Assembly: GCA_944369635.1 (NCBI GenBank)
Contig: CALVXL010000098.1
Coordinates: forward strand, 1 to 6,775
DNA from: an uncultured Clostridia bacterium
Lineage (GTDB): Bacteria > Bacillota > Clostridia > Christensenellales > Borkfalkiaceae
Direction: 5' to 3'
Length of the DNA stretch: 6,775 bases
The stretch's first letter is position 1. The number at the start of each line of letters is the position of its first letter. The position numbers and the translations under genes are program-made. Below are positions 5,869 through 6,775 of the stretch, piece after piece. Under the pieces are notes generated by a model. The model searched no databases. It was not told the origin of the DNA and saw only the letters and a program-made list of their open reading frames with translations.

Positions 5869-6775
5869 TCAGTATTTACGATTCCTACAATATTCTCAGC
5901 AAAGTATATTCGCAAAACGCCTATCTCAAACAGGCGATTTTATCCACGCCCATCGAGGAAAAGAATCGCGCGCTGGTCGTAAAAACCTGTTACGGCGTGC
6001 TCGATAAGGATATCGAACTTTCCTATTACATTCGCTATTTAAGCCCGAAAAGCCCAAAACTCGCGGTGCGCACGGTGCTTAAAATCGCCATGTATTTTAT
6101 CAGGTATCTGAAAAAACATCCGTATGCCGTCATCGACAACGCGGTGGAACTTGTCAAAAAACTCGGCAAAGGCGGCGTGGGCGGATATGTCAACGCCCTG
6201 CTCCGCCGATTTTCGGAACGGGAAATCCCTCTGCCGCAGGAAAAGTTTCAGCGGCTTTCGGTGCAATATTCTTTTCCCGTGTTTGCGGTAAAAAAGCTGG
6301 TCGAAGAATACGGCGAAGAACGCGCGGAAAAGATCATGGCGGCAGAGGGCGGCGTGAATACCCTGGTCTTTTACGAAACGGACGGGGAGGCATATCTCAA
6401 ATCGATTGACGCCGACTTTTGTAAAACGCCGTTTTGCGGCGCGTATACCGTCAGAAACTTCACCCGCAACGCCGACTATGACGCGGGCGTTTATACGTTT
6501 CAGAGCGTCGGCTCGCTGGCGATCTGCGCGGGGGTGGAAAGCGGAAAAACTTTGCTCGATGCCTGCGCCGCGCCGGGCGGAAAGAGCGTGAATTTATCTT
6601 ACCGTTTCGATAGCGTTACGGCGTGCGAACTGCACCCGCACCGCGCCGCGCTCATCGAAGATTACGCCCGCCGCATGAAACGGAAAAATATAACCGTTTA
6701 TGTAAAAGACTCCGCGATTTACGACGAAACTTTCAAAGAAAAGTTCGACGCCGTATTGTGTGACGTGCCCTGTTC
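5862..6775 (+). CDS. rsmB: 16S rRNA (cytosine-967-C5)-methyltransferase RsmB, N-terminal part (3' end outside window)
   Basis: The frame stays open from the ATG at 5862 to the window edge, giving 304 complete codons of a protein usually about 430-450 residues long. RsmB methylates C967 of 16S rRNA with S-adenosylmethionine. The first ~130 residues form the NusB-like RNA-binding domain, including VIDNAVELVKKLGKGGVGGYV and NALLRRFSE. The methyltransferase domain then shows motif I LDACAAPGGKS (residues 232-242), the SAM-binding loop of the NOL1/NOP2/Sun family. The sequence stops within motif IV, DVPCS, whose cysteine is C304. The catalytic nucleophile cysteine of motif VI would lie downstream and cannot be checked. 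The gene starts inside the fmt end (ATGCTGA) and has only a weak GGGG (5846-5849) 12 nt upstream, so translation probably depends on ribosomes finishing fmt. The rsmB position after fmt is standard in Firmicutes. Confidence 0.93.
   Translation, partial: MLISIYDSYNILSKVYSQNAYLKQAILSTPIEEKNRALVVKTCYGVLDKDIELSYYIRYLSPKSPKLAVRTVLKIAMYFIRYLKKHPYAVIDNAVELVKKLGKGGVGGYVNALLRRFSEREIPLPQEKFQRLSVQYSFPVFAVKKLVEEYGEERAEKIMAAEGGVNTLVFYETDGEAYLKSIDADFCKTPFCGAYTVRNFTRNADYDAGVYTFQSVGSLAICAGVESGKTLLDACAAPGGKSVNLSYRFDSVTACELHPHRAALIEDYARRMKRKNITVYVKDSAIYDETFKEKFDAVLCDVPC

Noticed and set aside
1..6775. A novel system, mobile element, CRISPR array, RNA gene or repeat family
   Set aside because: Nearly all of the window is explained by eight recognised housekeeping genes on one strand, and I saw no direct or inverted repeat clusters, tRNA-like folds or foreign-looking composition.

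Overview
The window is an ordinary but well-preserved stretch of bacterial housekeeping genes, all on the + strand and packed with almost no spacer. The gene order yicC–gmk–rpoZ–priA–def–fmt–rsmB is the core of the conserved Firmicutes cluster known from Bacillus subtilis (yloC–remA–gmk–rpoZ–coaBC–priA–def–fmt–rsmB). The base composition is fairly balanced, and the Shine-Dalgarno sites are AAGGAG-like. Protein features, such as a 67-residue omega subunit and a 154-residue peptide deformylase, also fit a Clostridia-type Firmicute. A gut or uncultured Clostridia lineage is a guess from gene content and sequence style and was not tested.

Layout: positions 1-545 hold the C-terminal end of NAD-dependent DNA ligase (ligA: helix-hairpin-helix region plus BRCT domain). 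A 45-nt gap follows, carrying a convincing vegetative promoter whose -35 box overlaps the ligA stop codon. Then come yicC (endoribonuclease family, 591-1463), gmk (guanylate kinase, 1474-2028), rpoZ (RNA polymerase omega, 2025-2228), priA (primosomal helicase, 2291-4474), def (peptide deformylase, 4490-4954), fmt (methionyl-tRNA formyltransferase, 4951-5868) and the first 304 codons of rsmB (16S rRNA m5C967 methyltransferase, from 5862 to the window end).

The genes serve nucleotide supply (gmk), transcription (rpoZ), RNA turnover (yicC), replication restart and DNA sealing (priA, ligA), and translation initiation and ribosome maturation (def, fmt, rsmB). Gmk/rpoZ and def/fmt overlap by 4 nt and fmt/rsmB by 7 nt, so translational coupling is likely. 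The only larger gaps are ligA–yicC (45 nt) and rpoZ–priA (62 nt).

There is no mobile element, RNA gene, CRISPR array, defence system or novel system that I can support. The points worth a second look are the absence of remA and coaBC from their usual slots, the promoter at the ligA–yicC junction, and substitutions in the otherwise strongly conserved C-terminal motif of YicC.
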